Below, piece after piece: positions 1 to 12,900 of a stretch of 64,000 nt of DNA; within the stretch, counting starts at the first letter, position 1; every line of letters begins with the position of its first letter. The stretch covers positions 76,611,033 through 76,675,032 of the forward strand of contig CM048845.1 of assembly GCA_026545225.1 (NCBI GenBank), given 5' to 3'. This DNA is from Cornus controversa. Its lineage: Eukaryota > Streptophyta > Magnoliopsida > Cornales > Cornaceae. The notes beneath the pieces are model-generated. The model was not told the origin of the DNA and searched no databases. It saw nothing but the letters and a program-made list of their open reading frames with translations. The translations under genes and the position numbers were made by a program.

Positions 1-2689
1 AAAACCCAGTTTTTAATTTAGCCCCTATTTGGACACCAGTTTAGGACCAGCCCCGTTTCAGAACTAGACCTAACTTGGCCCGTTTCTACAGTCAGCAAGT
101 TCAACAGTAACAGAATAACAAAGAAAAAGAAAAGTAAAGCAGAAAAAAGTTTCAAAATTCAGATTGTGGAATTATTTGGAACCATCATTATTCGGGTAGC
201 TACTTTGGACTTTGGTGAAGGTACATGCACTTCACTCAAAAATTATAATTAATGCTTTTATTTGTTCTTATAAATCTACAAAATCTGCAAAAGTCCTAAT
301 TGACATCACTTATGCACGGACCCATTTATTTGCTTCAGTTGATTGTTTGTTCTTTCCATTACCCATCATATTTTGTCTTGCTATCACCATACCAACTAAA
401 CACCTGCAAGTCTGCAACCAATGCATGAATTTTAGCAGTCATTTTCATTGCATTCTAAATCATTGCTTTTCATTGTGGTAAGTCACAATTTTGTTTACTT
501 CATTCAATTTTAGTCAGATATTGGTATGCTGTTCTTAACCATTTTCAACCCACCCATTCCATTAGGCCATCATAACTATTTGAGACATGTCCAAGACCAA
601 ATTTTCAATGGAACTGAAAACCAAACAGTAGAACATGTCATGAGCGCCATAAATGATTCAATATCCCAACTTTGTGAGAAGTTTGCACACATATCGACAT
701 ATATGGGAAAACATCCTGTTGACAGTGATAATTATCATCGTCCTTTGGACCCAATAGACTCCCATCGCAGTCTTCTTTCCAAACCCATAAATCTCATCAG
801 ATGCAAGACACCAACCTCTTAGGAAAAGTCTAGGTCAAAATCCTACTAAGAGACTTCTAGTTGTCCAACTGCATCAAGTCATAAACTGTAGGTATCCATT
901 TGAGTACTTGGATGCGCTGTTTGAGTTTGGACCGTTCTCTGACTGTATGAAAAATTAGATGAAAGACGAGACTTGCAATAATGACGCAATGTGCACGATA
1001 TCTACCCTTGTGGGAAAAGATAACTAAATGTGCACCAACATATTTTGCACATTTATTAAATGTGGAGAAAGGGTCTATAAAATCAGTATTGACTGAGGAA
1101 GTTCAATAAACGTAGTTTCAAAATTAGGTGTTGCTAGAATGAAATTTCAATATGAACCTTGTCTACGACCATGTAGAATGACTCGGGTTGATGAAACTTG
1201 TTTTTGCCTATAATGGAGTATGCTTATACTAGTTTGATCAATTAGTCTACTGGTAACTGTTCTTTCAAGACTGACCCTTGCCAGTGCATTGGTTATATTC
1301 CTTCACCTCCATATTTTTTTTTTTGTTTCAGTTTTTCGATTCTTTTGTTCAACTTGTTCATGATTTTCATGTCGATATGCAATGACATATTGTTTTGAGT
1401 AATTAAAGTTATGAACTTGCTGCATATGTCCATAATTGGAATTGTGAATTTAATGAAGGAGAATATGCTATAATTTGTGTCCCACAACCTTATATTAAGA
1501 GCTCCTTCCAGATCTTGCATGTTGAAACTATTGGACGTTTCCACATCATTCATAAATCAGGACCTAATGCATATTTATTTGAATTGTCATTGGATATGAG
1601 TGCTAATTCAGTTTTTGGTGTGGAGTATTTGTTATTTGACTGAGGCACCTTTGAGTTTCCTATTTTGTTAGCTTGTATTCCTACATGTGGTGTTACATTT
1701 TCCTCAGCACCAGCAATTGTTCTTCCACCATTTCAGTCATTCTATCTTGAATGGATTGTGGATGTTCTTGACCAGCAGAGTGATTTTCAACCGGACTTTT
1801 TTTAGCTCAGATATCACATGGAGTACATGTGAGTTTTACTGTGTTGGTGCAGATATTTTTGGAGTTAGCACTACTAGCTTTACTCTTCAGAGTATTTCTC
1901 AGCCGGAGAGAATTGATGGAGAATGAGATGTGACCCGAAAAATGAGCTGCATGTGATTCGCCTCTACTTTTGGAGAAGGAGAAAGATAAAATTATGAATT
2001 TTGACAAAATTAATGTTAGAATTTAGTTTTATTTTTATATTGGAATATTTAATTTACGGTTATTTTAGTAATTTAATTTTGTAAGGGTTTATTCGGCAGT
2101 ACAGTTTGGTTAGGGTTTATTTCATTGCCTATATATATATATAGGGCTTGATACATTGAGTTGGATAGCTTTTGATAATAATTAAATATTGAACTAAGTT
2201 TATTACAAAAATTTGTCCCCTTATTTATTCACCCTTCTTCTCCTCCTCTCCTCTCTTCCTTCAGCATCAAATTAGCCCTATCCTTCTTGCATCAGCTTAT
2301 AATCCGTTCATGTACCCGTGAAGTTCAGAACATCTTTGACACTTTTATAGGATGTACTCCCGTGAATCCCTTAAAAGATCCACTTGGAAGTTGGATCACC
2401 ATCCCTTCCCACTTGTCTTTTACTTGATTCACTGTAGTTTCTCCTTTTTAAAATATGGGCAGAAAGGATTCTGAATTGTTCTTTTTGTTGTGTCTTGCAC
2501 CTAACAATTGGAAAGAATCCAATTTAAATTTATGTTAGAACTTATATTACATATCTAAGGTAAGAATACAAAATTAAGAGCTCTGACTTTGTGAGGTTAA
2601 GCGAGACGAGATAAGATAATGCATGATACTTATCAAGGAGATGTCATTGAGAAATGCGTTTCTAGGTTTGGGTTTTTGTTTTTGGGACA

Positions 2690-3105
2690 TTCTGTAAGGA
2701 CCACCACCATAGTAACAATATTATCCACTTTGGGTTCCCCCATCTGGTTTTAAAATGTGTTGTTAACTTAAAGTGTGCAATTTCCCCTTGTATTCTCAAT
2801 AACTTCCACCTTCCCAAGCAATTTGGGATCCCATTCATAGGTGTCCACCATGCTCTCTTACACACGCAGCCTCACGTGCGTGGCTCAAGACGCTTGTCCT
2901 TCCTCAAGTCTGCACACTTCTGGTTGGCACTGGCTCTAATACCATCTATAAGGACCTACCACCATGTCAACAATGTTGTTCGCTTTAGGCCCCCCATTAT
3001 GTCATCAGAACCCGTTGTTAACATATGGTGTGCACTCCGTCTTATATTCTTAGTAACTTCTGCCGTTCAATGTGGGATCCCATCCACAGGTTGTGCGAGC
3101 TTTGG
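2690..3105. repeat. Two diverged direct copies of a dispersed repeat
   Basis: 2697-2850 and 2950-3095 share, in the same order, a GGACC(T)ACCACCAT start, a CAA(T)..TT(A/G)TCC/CGCTTT middle, a GTTGTTAAC block, AACTTC(T/C)(G/A)CC and GGGATCCCAT. Identity is perhaps 70 percent by eye. The family is not identified; similar sequence is common in plant genomes. Confidence 0.5.
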
Positions 3106-3178
3106 TGGTGGGTCCGGTTTAACATTTGGTTTCTTATTTTTTTCTTGTTGTAGAACCTGTTCATTTTTTATTGCTTTT

Positions 3179-3264
3179 CTCCTTTCAAAAACTCAATAAA
3201 GCCTTATCTTGAGTTAGTTTCTCTCCTTTCAAAAACTCAATAAAGCCTTCTCTTGAGTTAGTTT
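3179..3264. repeat. Tandem duplication, 44-bp unit, two copies
   Basis: A unit beginning CTCCTTTCAAAAACTC and ending GAGTTAGTTT occurs at 3179-3220 and again at 3223-3264, differing at one base (CCTTA versus CCTTC). No function is inferred. Confidence 0.85.
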
Positions 3265-3907
3265 AATGAATTCCCTTTCGCAAATATGGTGTCTAAAACC
3301 ATAACTTCAGTCAACCCCTTCCATTAGTCTATCTTAAAATTTGATCACTCCTTTCCTCTATATATCCTTGGTGTGGATTATGAGGTCTAGGATGGTCTCC
3401 CCAGTGCCAGTCCTATATGAAAATTATATTCATCATGCACCTTCTTACAGGCTATGCGATATTTTCCCACGTCACTAAAGTTAGCTCCTATAAATATTTT
3501 CTCTTCTTCTATTATGCATTGAGTTAACATATTCATATGTTCTTAAACTTGTGCTTTAATAGATCCATCAAGTCCATTTCACGAATAAAATCTGAGAATT
3601 CCACCATTGCCCTTGTAAATTTCGACACCCCAACCTTCCTCACAGGTACTAGGCCATGTTATAAACTAGAGGCGGTAATCAAGAGTTAAGCGGACCGAAA
3701 GTAGGCTAGCTTTTTTATCATAGGACTGGAAATAGTAAAATGACAATCTTTTCTTTTTATGCTTTTATATCCCCAATTCTGGCGGGGAAATGTTGTGGTT
3801 GTGTGCTGCTATTATATATTCTTTCTTTTATACAGGCTATGATTATTGGTAAATTAAAATTTTATTACTGAGAGGTGCCTAATGGTGACACTAAATACTG
3901 GTCACAG

Positions 3908-6900
3908 ATTTCAGATGTCCTATGTGATTCTGGAAAACATTGTGGTGTGCAGTCAGTTTGTGTATATGGAGGAACTTCTAAAGGACCACAGATATCTTCT
4001 CTAAAATCTGGTGTTGTAAGTTTTCTTTTCCTGATCTATAATACTATTCTGGCTGTTGACCTTGATGCTTCTGCAAATCACATTCCTTTTCACTATATCC
4101 TTAGTAATTTGGTGCAATATGCAATTTTCTATGAGTCAAACTCGGCCTTTTGAATTGAAAATAATCTTTTTAACGGCGTTCTAGACTGTTCTAATTCTCT
4201 TTCCTTGCAAAAATCTGTAGAGACGAGTAATGCCAGGTTGTTTAGCAATGCAATAGATTTGTACTTCTTTTCATTTACCTCACATGTAATGCTCTCTCTC
4301 TCTGTGGAATTAGGATATTGTTATTGCGACTCCTGGCCGTTTGAAGGACTTGATTGAAATGGGTGTATGCTACCTAAATGAGGTGTCTTTTGTGGTGAGT
4401 ATATTCTTTTCTTGCCATATTGTATTACGTGCAAGGGCTGCTAAGTGGTTATTTCTTTTATTTATAAACTGTCGGTGCTTCTTTTTATTTTAATGACAAA
4501 ACAGAAAAAAGAAGCTACCAGGATGCTTCGGTATTGTTTATGTTTATTATCACGATGAATGAATTACTTCCAGTTTTGTCTATCATTGTTGAGCCACAAA
4601 GTAGTGGGATAGTGCCAGTATTCTCTTTTAGGCAGCAAAAAGGCTGGAATTGTTGTTCACAATTTGTTTTGGGAGTGTAATATTTTATTTTCCAAATAAT
4701 AAATAAAAAAAATAAAGGACTGACTATTTGCAAGTTTAGAGTTGCATGGAAATGCTTGAAGCACAAAACAGAAGGGGAGCGCATTCCACAGAATTACAAA
4801 GGACCAAATAGGGCCCCTAATCACTCAAAATATCCAAAAAAATCAACTCTCTCTCCCATGAATTTACAATTTCTTCCCAACACCAAACAAAAAAGAGAAC
4901 TAATAATAGAGTATTTTAGCGCCCTAATAGGAGTCTCCTTGTCATCGAAGGATCTCCTATTCCTCTCCCTCCACAAACACCATTAAACACACAAGGGTGC
5001 CACCCTCCAAGAATCACGGGCTTGGGAACCTACTATACAACCTCTCCAAGCCTCCACCATGCCTCTAGAGGAACTGGGCATAACCCACTGGACCCCGAAC
5101 AACCCCAAAAGCAAACTCCAACAGTCCCAGGCCACTGGGCAATGGAGCAAAAGATGATCAACTAACTCCTCATCTCTCTTACACATACAACACCAGTTAG
5201 TAATGACATAGTGTCTTCTCTTCAGATTGTTTAACGTCAGAATCTTTCCAAGGACAGCCGTCTACCTGAAAAATGCCACCTTATTAGGGGCCCTTGTGCG
5301 CCACATGGCCTTCCACGGAAAAGTCAACCCTGTAGCCTCGGATAGGGCACTATAAAAGGAGCAAACGTCAAACCTCCCTTTAGGTGAGGCCATAAATGTT
5401 ATAGCTGATTCAGAGAAGGGAGATTATACATTGGTTGTTGACATTCCACAATTTGTATTTAATGGAGATGTTGAGTTGTAGCTTGAGAATTGGGATTCCT
5501 TTATAACCACCTCTTAACAGAAGAAAATCCCAAAAGAGAAAGTTGTCGAGATTGAGTTTGGTTATTCATTTCAAAGTTTTGCAGGAGCTACATAAACTGC
5601 AAATTGAGTTTTTAGTATTTGGAAGATAGCATACAGTATTTCAGGAAACTATCAATCAAAGGAATTTTTGAACTGTTTTTATGTTTTTCTAGTTCTTGGA
5701 GAGTAGGAAACAATTCCCAGAAAATTGAGTCATACAGGCCCTATTTTACTCTAGATTTCTTGAATATTTAAGGAAAAAGAGAATTTTTTTTTTAAACTAC
5801 AATTTTTAGTATTTTTAATAACTTTGTGTATTATTACCATTAATTGATATGTTTATGAAGTTAAGTATGATGTCATGGTCCAATCACGGAGACAAGACTA
5901 TTAATTTAGTTAGCAATGTCCCTAATCTGATTCCTTTTCTTGTTTGCTCAACAGTCCAGATTTAGTGCTCCACGTTTGGAGAAGTTGGATATCTGGACAA
6001 AGTAATTAATATGAGCTATTACTGGATGAAAAATTATGATGAACTATTCCTAGATATGTGGTCTTTCTCAGTGGAGTCTTCTGTGACCCACTGCTTTGGT
6101 AAGGATGATAAAAAGTAGTGGCCTTATCTATTCATCTCTAGTTAGGCTCATGTGCTTGAAACCTGTTTTGAGGGCAGAAACCTGTTTACCAAAACCCTTT
6201 CTGTAAGCAGCAATGAAACTTTTAGAAAATTTCAGTGGTACTGCAGAAGTGTTCTCGAGGCGCCGGGGTAATGTGTAAGAAACAAGTTCTCAAATTGATT
6301 TTTGGATCACCAAATGTTTCAAGGCTTTGATGCAACAAATGGTACTTCCAGCCTTTTATCCTCATTACACATGTATGGAGATTTAGAGAACCATTGTGAT
6401 ATTATTATGTATTCTCTTTATACACCTAAGGCTGGTGTTGCAGATAGGAATTGAAGGAGTGGCTGCTCAGGTTGATGGGAGGCGGCCCTAATTACTTAGG
6501 TGGTGCTAGGGTAGGAAGGCTTATGTTAGACTGACTCAACGTATGCATGCTGGAACTCAAGTGTGTTCAAGTGTTTGGTATGTGTAATCCTCTAGTCTTA
6601 TGGCATGGAGACGTGCCTGAATTACCTTTGGGTAGGTTCCCCGAGAGGGGCCTTTGCGGTTTGGTCCTTTTATCAGTCTTTGAAGATCCTAGGTCCCAAT
6701 TTCCCTTGGAAGGCCATCTAGAAATCAAAAGCCCCCCCTTAAGGTGGCTTTTTTTTTCCTGGACAGCTGCCCTTGGGAGGATTATGACTTTAGACAATCT
6801 CAAAGGAGGTGGCAAATTGTGTGACAGGTGCTGCATGTGCAAGAAGGCCGAGGAAACCGTGAACCACTTTCTTCTTTATTGCCCAGTGGCAAGGGATGTT

Positions 6901-9900
6901 TGGTCTTTGTTTTTGGCTGTGTTTGGTATGTTTGGGTGTGTCCCGGTTTCACGGTGGACATGTTAGAGGCTTGGAGAGGGTGGATAGTGGATAGTCGAGC
7001 CAGGGATGCTTGGAGGGCCACTCCCGTTTGTTTATGGTGGGGCTTGTGGCGCAAGAGGAATAGGAGGTCCTTTGATGGAGAGGAGACTCCTATTTGGTCT
7101 CTCAAATACAATATTTTGATTTCTTTATTCTTTTGGGTTAATGGGTGGAATTGTAAATCTGTCGATCAACTTATGGATTTTGTGGATAGCTTGAAAGTAT
7201 AGGTGGCTGCTTGCGGGTTCTTGTGTACTCTCTTGGGGGCGCTCCCCTCTTTCGCGCCTTTTATGAAATCTTACTTATCCAAAAAAAAGGTGGGCAGTCT
7301 TTCTTGAGATGTATTTGACAGTAAATGTGATGTAGAACAGTCAACACAATCAGAGGTAGGCTGGTCTGGTTCTGTAAAGGTTGTTAAAGATTTCTAGATA
7401 GTGTAACAAAGATGAAAAATATAGTCAAAAGGTTTGTCTTTTGACCTCAAGGGACGGGGAATGAAAGAGAATTTTCTTCCTTGAAGAATTAACCTTTAAC
7501 TTTTGCAAAAACTGATTACAACTCCTTAGAGTCACTTATTTTATATATCCAACAATTTCAATCCTAGCCATTAAATAACTCTAACTCAAGCACTCATCAT
7601 AACTCAACTAAAAAGAAAGACATAAAGATGGTAATGCCCCTACTAGTAACTGTTATTGTAGCTCCTTGTTGTGATTAGTGCGACTTATTTGTGACAATTT
7701 GGTCATGGTATGCTCACATCCATGTAGGGGTAGCTGATGATATGGTTCACCTTGAGCACAACCTATTTAATAATGTGTTGAGGCCTCAAACCCTGACATC
7801 TTGATGAATAAGAACATGACCCCAATTCATGTTTGTCGTTGAACAAACGGGTTAGGTTGGGTTAGTATGGGTTGACATCCTATACCCAACCAACACGAAT
7901 AAACATATTTTAAAAATTCATTTAACCTATATCAAAATAGGCCCCCCTAAACACTAAAAAGTATCGACAAAATCCACAAATTGCCCTATAGATTTCCAAT
8001 TTTTCCCCTGAAGCCAAAAAAATAGTGTGCAGAATATAGAACATAAGCACACTAATAGGAATTTCCTCTCCCTTGAAGGATCTCCTATTCCTTTCCCTTC
8101 ACAAAGACCACCATTTAAAAGATACTTTAACCTATATTCATTCAACTTTTTGAAGAGTGAAAGTAATTTCTATGCTTTGATGATAAATGGGTTGACATCC
8201 TATACCCAACCAACACGAATTAACACATTTAAAAGATACTTTAACCTATATTCATTCAACTTTTAGAAGAGAGAAAGTAGTTCCTATGCTGTGATGATAA
8301 ACTAATCCAACTTCTTGAAGCAATAAGCACTAAAATTAGAGGGGTGCAATAACTGATTAATACTTAATACCCTTTACTTTTAATGTCATTGGGCCTTCAA
8401 TTAAGTTGCAAAGGTGCTGTCTAAGGACCTCAATTGCCATCAAGTAGTAATTTTTTTATTATTTTTAATAGGTCTCTGTTGCTTGGGTAGGGATTCTCTT
8501 TCTTAGTTGGCACCCACTAGTTGATGATACATGGATTCTCATATTTTCTTCAAGGGTTCAGTGTCCACATGACATGAATGTGAGTATGGGGTATGCGTCT
8601 GATACACGAACTTCATATATGATTTTTACAATATGATGATGGAAGAAGAAGAACATAGTTCAAATTTATAGTTGAGAGAGTTTCCTAGTTCTAAAAACTC
8701 CATCCTACACCATATTATATTTAATTAAATTCTTATTTGAGTATATCCTTCAAGAACAATAACATCGTACACTAACTTTTACATAACTTGTAATGTATGA
8801 AATATGAAAGGTGTGTCTACATACTTGTATACAACATTAAACACATTCCAAGTGGATCCCAAATCAGGTACTTCAATTTCTTGCACTTGGTAGCTATTAG
8901 TGACTTACCTCTATGTTTGTTGCTTAAATAGAAATTTTTATAAAAAATAGAATGTGTGCATACTATTTGAGCTCCCTCCAACAATTTTGCACAACCATGA
9001 TTCTTCCATGTAGGTTCTAGATGAAGCTGATAGAATGCTTGACATGGGATTTGAACCAGAAGTTCGCTCTATACTGAGCCAAACATGTCGAGGTATGACA
9101 TATAACTTGTCTTTTTCGTTATATTTCTATCTCACTATGTAATATTTTCTTCCTATTCCTTTTCCTTCATTTTTTGGACAATAGTTGATATTAGGGTTAA
9201 GTGCAAGTAACCCCCCTTTATTATGGATATTGTGCATATATAATCCCCTTATGCTATATTGAAATTATGCAAATGACGTGTGGCTGCAAATTACAAATAT
9301 ACTGTCTCACAATCCATATTACAGGATGATTATTTGCACAATATCATATTACATAGGTTTATATGCACAAATCCATATTACATAGAGGTTTTTAATGCGG
9401 TACCTGAACAGATACAGGGGATGATATGCTGCAATATTTCTATATTATAGGAGATTTTTTTTGCAAGGAACAGTGCAAGGTTTTTAACGCTTTACCCTAT
9501 CAGATACAAGGGGTGGTATGATTTTTTTCTATATTATAGGAGGTTTTTTGCAAGGAATAGTGCAAGTTGTGACTATTTTTCGATGGATGGTGTTATTTGT
9601 AGAAAAGATGATCTTTGGGGGTTGGGGGGTGGGGTTTACATGCACTATTTCTATATTATGTGGGTTTTTTTACCCTTCCCCTTGATATTATATCTGAGCA
9701 ATCATTTGTCAAAATAAACACCTGTCATCCCCTGTGCTGCTCCCGCCTATGCGGGTTCCTGGGAGTGAGACTCGAGAAGAATTTAACATTTGGCTTTATT
9801 TTTGCAACAAGTGGGTCCTGTCAGAATCGGACACATGTCCTCACGCTTGTCAGCCCAATCCATTTCCATTGCACCCTTGCCTATGCCTTATATCTTCTTC

Positions 9901-12900
9901 AGGATATGTTTTTGATGGCCTTATTTAGTAATATCTTTGGTTCTGGATAGCTTTCAATGACTCCTTATTGTAATATATCTTGCATCAGGAATATAATTGT
10001 TTTTAGCTTCTGTATGCACTTATCCTATTAGATTTGTAATTATCATTCTCGCTTCTTTATCAACACTTCTTTTATGGCACTAATCTCTAACATGTATACC
10101 TGTATTTCTTTTATGGTACTGGAACTTTACAGTTTTACTAAATAGGTAGGTTGCTCTTCTTTCCATCTTGTGTGGCTATTTTTATGATAGGCCAAGATAA
10201 TGTCTCATGGCTGACCCCAAGGGAAAAGGCTTTGTTCGTTGTTGTTGTTGTAGTAGGCCAAGATAATGTCTCTATACAGTAAAAGTACAACATTTTAAGG
10301 AACATGCTTCTGAAAATTCTTTCGTGAACTTTAGACTGATAGAGCATTCTGTTATATAACTGTTAGTTTTCTATTTTCCTTTTTCAAGCCTATATATATT
10401 ACCGGAATTAGCTAAGTAAAATGGCAAATTTATGTTTTATGAGATATGCAAAACTACTGAATCTATGCAGATCGCCAAATGGTAATGTTCAGTGCAACAT
10501 GGCCTCTACCTGTTCATCAATTAGCACAAGAATTCATGGATCCCTATCCAGTTAAGGTGTGGATCTTTTTATATTATAACAACTTTATCTATCTTCTCTA
10601 ACTTCTTTGTATAATAATAAAATGAACTTTCATTTCAGGTGGTTGTTGGTTCAGAGGATTTAGCTGCTAACCATGATGTCATGCAGATAGTAGAGGTATG
10701 TTTAGTCAGCAGCCTAGATAATGAAGGACTTGAGTAAGCATCACATTGTTTCATTTTATATAATAGATTTACTTTTCACTTTTTTCAGGTCTTGGATGAT
10801 CGATCCCGTGATGAACGTTTGCACTGTTTGCTAGAGAAGTACCATAAGTCCCGAAGGTATATATATATAATGTTATTAATCATTGACATGTATTTTTAAC
10901 CTCTTTGACTTCTTTTGAGATTTCTTACCAACCGTTTTAGTGAATCATGGAGGATTTTTATCCAATATTTCTTGCTTGTAGTCAACAAATTACATGAAGA
11001 TATTGATTAATTTAAGTGTCTTCATATGCCATGCTTTCTGTCAAAATTACATGTTACTATTCTCAGTGTTAATTTTATTATTTTGAAACGGAAAGCAGCT
11101 CCATTGCTGTTGTTGAAGATGTTACTTTTTTGTTTTATTTTATTTTTTATGTTGTAACCTGTCATACTTCGAAGTCACATCAATCCATTGTTTTAGTCAA
11201 TAGTGAATGGTGTTGACTGGCCTTTATTATGACTTATGTGATTTTCTTGTCTCAAAAAAGTCTTGACCATGTCCTTTCGAGTTGGATTGTATACTTAATG
11301 CTGATACCAGGCTTTTTCTTTTGAGCAGGAACAGGGTATTGGTTTTCGTTTTGTACAAGAAGGAAGCAGCTCGTGTAGAAAGTATGCTGCAAAAAAGGTG
11401 ACTTATTATTATTTTTTTTCACATAATTTCTGGTTGGTTAAAGCAAGTCAATGAGTTGTTGCTATTGAACTTCCAGGCAAATTATTAATATATATGTTTG
11501 TGAAAACCATAAGATCTTTAATTTTTATTTGGTGTCATTATTATGCTTTAAATACAGGTTCCTGTTTTGTGTAATTTTTTTCTCCTCTGATTCTTATTCC
11601 TTTTTGGTGTCTAGGGGTTGGAAAGCTGTATCTATAAGTGGTGACAAAGCACAACACGCACGTACAAAGGCACTATCACTATTCAAGGACGGAACTTGTC
11701 CTTTATTGGTATGTGGTTGTTTTGGAAGATTATGGGTGACAGTTATGCTAAGCTTCTTGGTGCATATATTTCAATTTTCTGGTATCTGCAGTCCTGTAAA
11801 TTTATCGTGGTTTAAGAAACAATACATTTCTGCATGTTTTCTTCAACGTGGTTCAATGATTTGGTTTAAGAAAACAATATATGATCAAGGAATCCTCTAA
11901 AGGAAAAGCTCCCAGTAATTCAAAAGCATAGAGAGCTCAGTATTTCATGTTTTGAATTGAGTTAGGGTACACTCCCATCTCTTCTGGGCATTTTCTTTTT
12001 TTCGACCTAATGATTGTTACAAACTTGGGTCACAAATGAGATATGACTCAGATATGCCACTACAACTCATCTTAGAAACATAGAACGTGGACACTAGGAG
12101 GACATGACATTATATAAATGTATATTTTATATTGATCCTCACTTTTGATGTACTTAATAGTATTAAAATCTCTAGTTTTTCATTACCAAAAAAAAAAATC
12201 TCTAGTTTTTCTCTCCCGTCACTACAGGTAATTTTAGAAAAATTTACGTAGTGTACCCTCAATAGTATTGATTTCTCTTTGGCATTTTTGCAGATCTTCA
12301 AAAACTTGGTTTTCCTTAATTATGCTCTATTTCTGCAGATAGCAACTGATGTGGCTGCTCGAGGATTGGATATTCCTGATGTTGAAGTAGTGATAAACTA
12401 CAGTTTCCCACTTACCACAGAGGATTATGTTCACAGAATAGGAAGGACTGGACGGGCTGGTAAAAAGGGTATTGCCCATACATTTTTCACAAAGGAAAAC
12501 AAGGTACTGTTTTTGAAATTGTTATGTTCAGGCTTGAATTTCTAAATTGAGCTACGTTGGTCCATGTGTTGGCCGATTCTGATGTCAGAGAATGGGTTCA
12601 CTGCAGGGACTTTCTGGGGAGTTGGTAAATGTTCTCAGAGAAGCAGGGCAGGTTGTACCTACTGCGCTTTTAAACTTTGGTACTCATGTTAAGAAAAAGG
12701 TCTGTATTTCTTTTTCTTGCAATTTTCCATGATTTTCTCTGTTTGTTTGCGTGTTTGCCTCTTATCCAGACCTTGAGTACCTAAAATCATACAAAAGTCA
12801 ACCATATATTTGAGGAACAATAATGAAAATCCTTGAAAAATATGCAATCACGCTAATATTATTCCAAGAGATAAAAAAGTAATTTTTCTTTTCCTAGTTG

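Larger units (their letters stand above)
1..3907. other. Upstream intron or 5' flank of the helicase gene; repeat debris, no gene
   Basis: No helicase exon (Q motif, Walker A, PTREL) could be found. ORFs here, including a 98-codon one at 526-822, match nothing I recognise. About 2030-2330 resembles the promoter and leader part of an LTR (GCC followed by a TA run near 2129, then a purine-poor leader). About 2690-2860 and 2945-3105 are two diverged copies of one repeat, both containing a GGGATCCCAT block. Confidence 0.4.

Noticed and set aside
212-822. Open frames of 89 and 98 codons near the left edge
   Set aside because: No domain, no splice pattern, unsuitable composition; probably chance in retroelement debris or intron.
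2030-2340. Complete Copia LTR starting TGTTAGAA
   Set aside because: A TATA-like run and leader are suggestive, but no CA end with a primer site or target duplication could be found.
11529-11900. 123-codon frame overlapping a helicase exon
   Set aside because: It extends through both splice sites of exon 11615-11708 into intron sequence; only the exon part is real.
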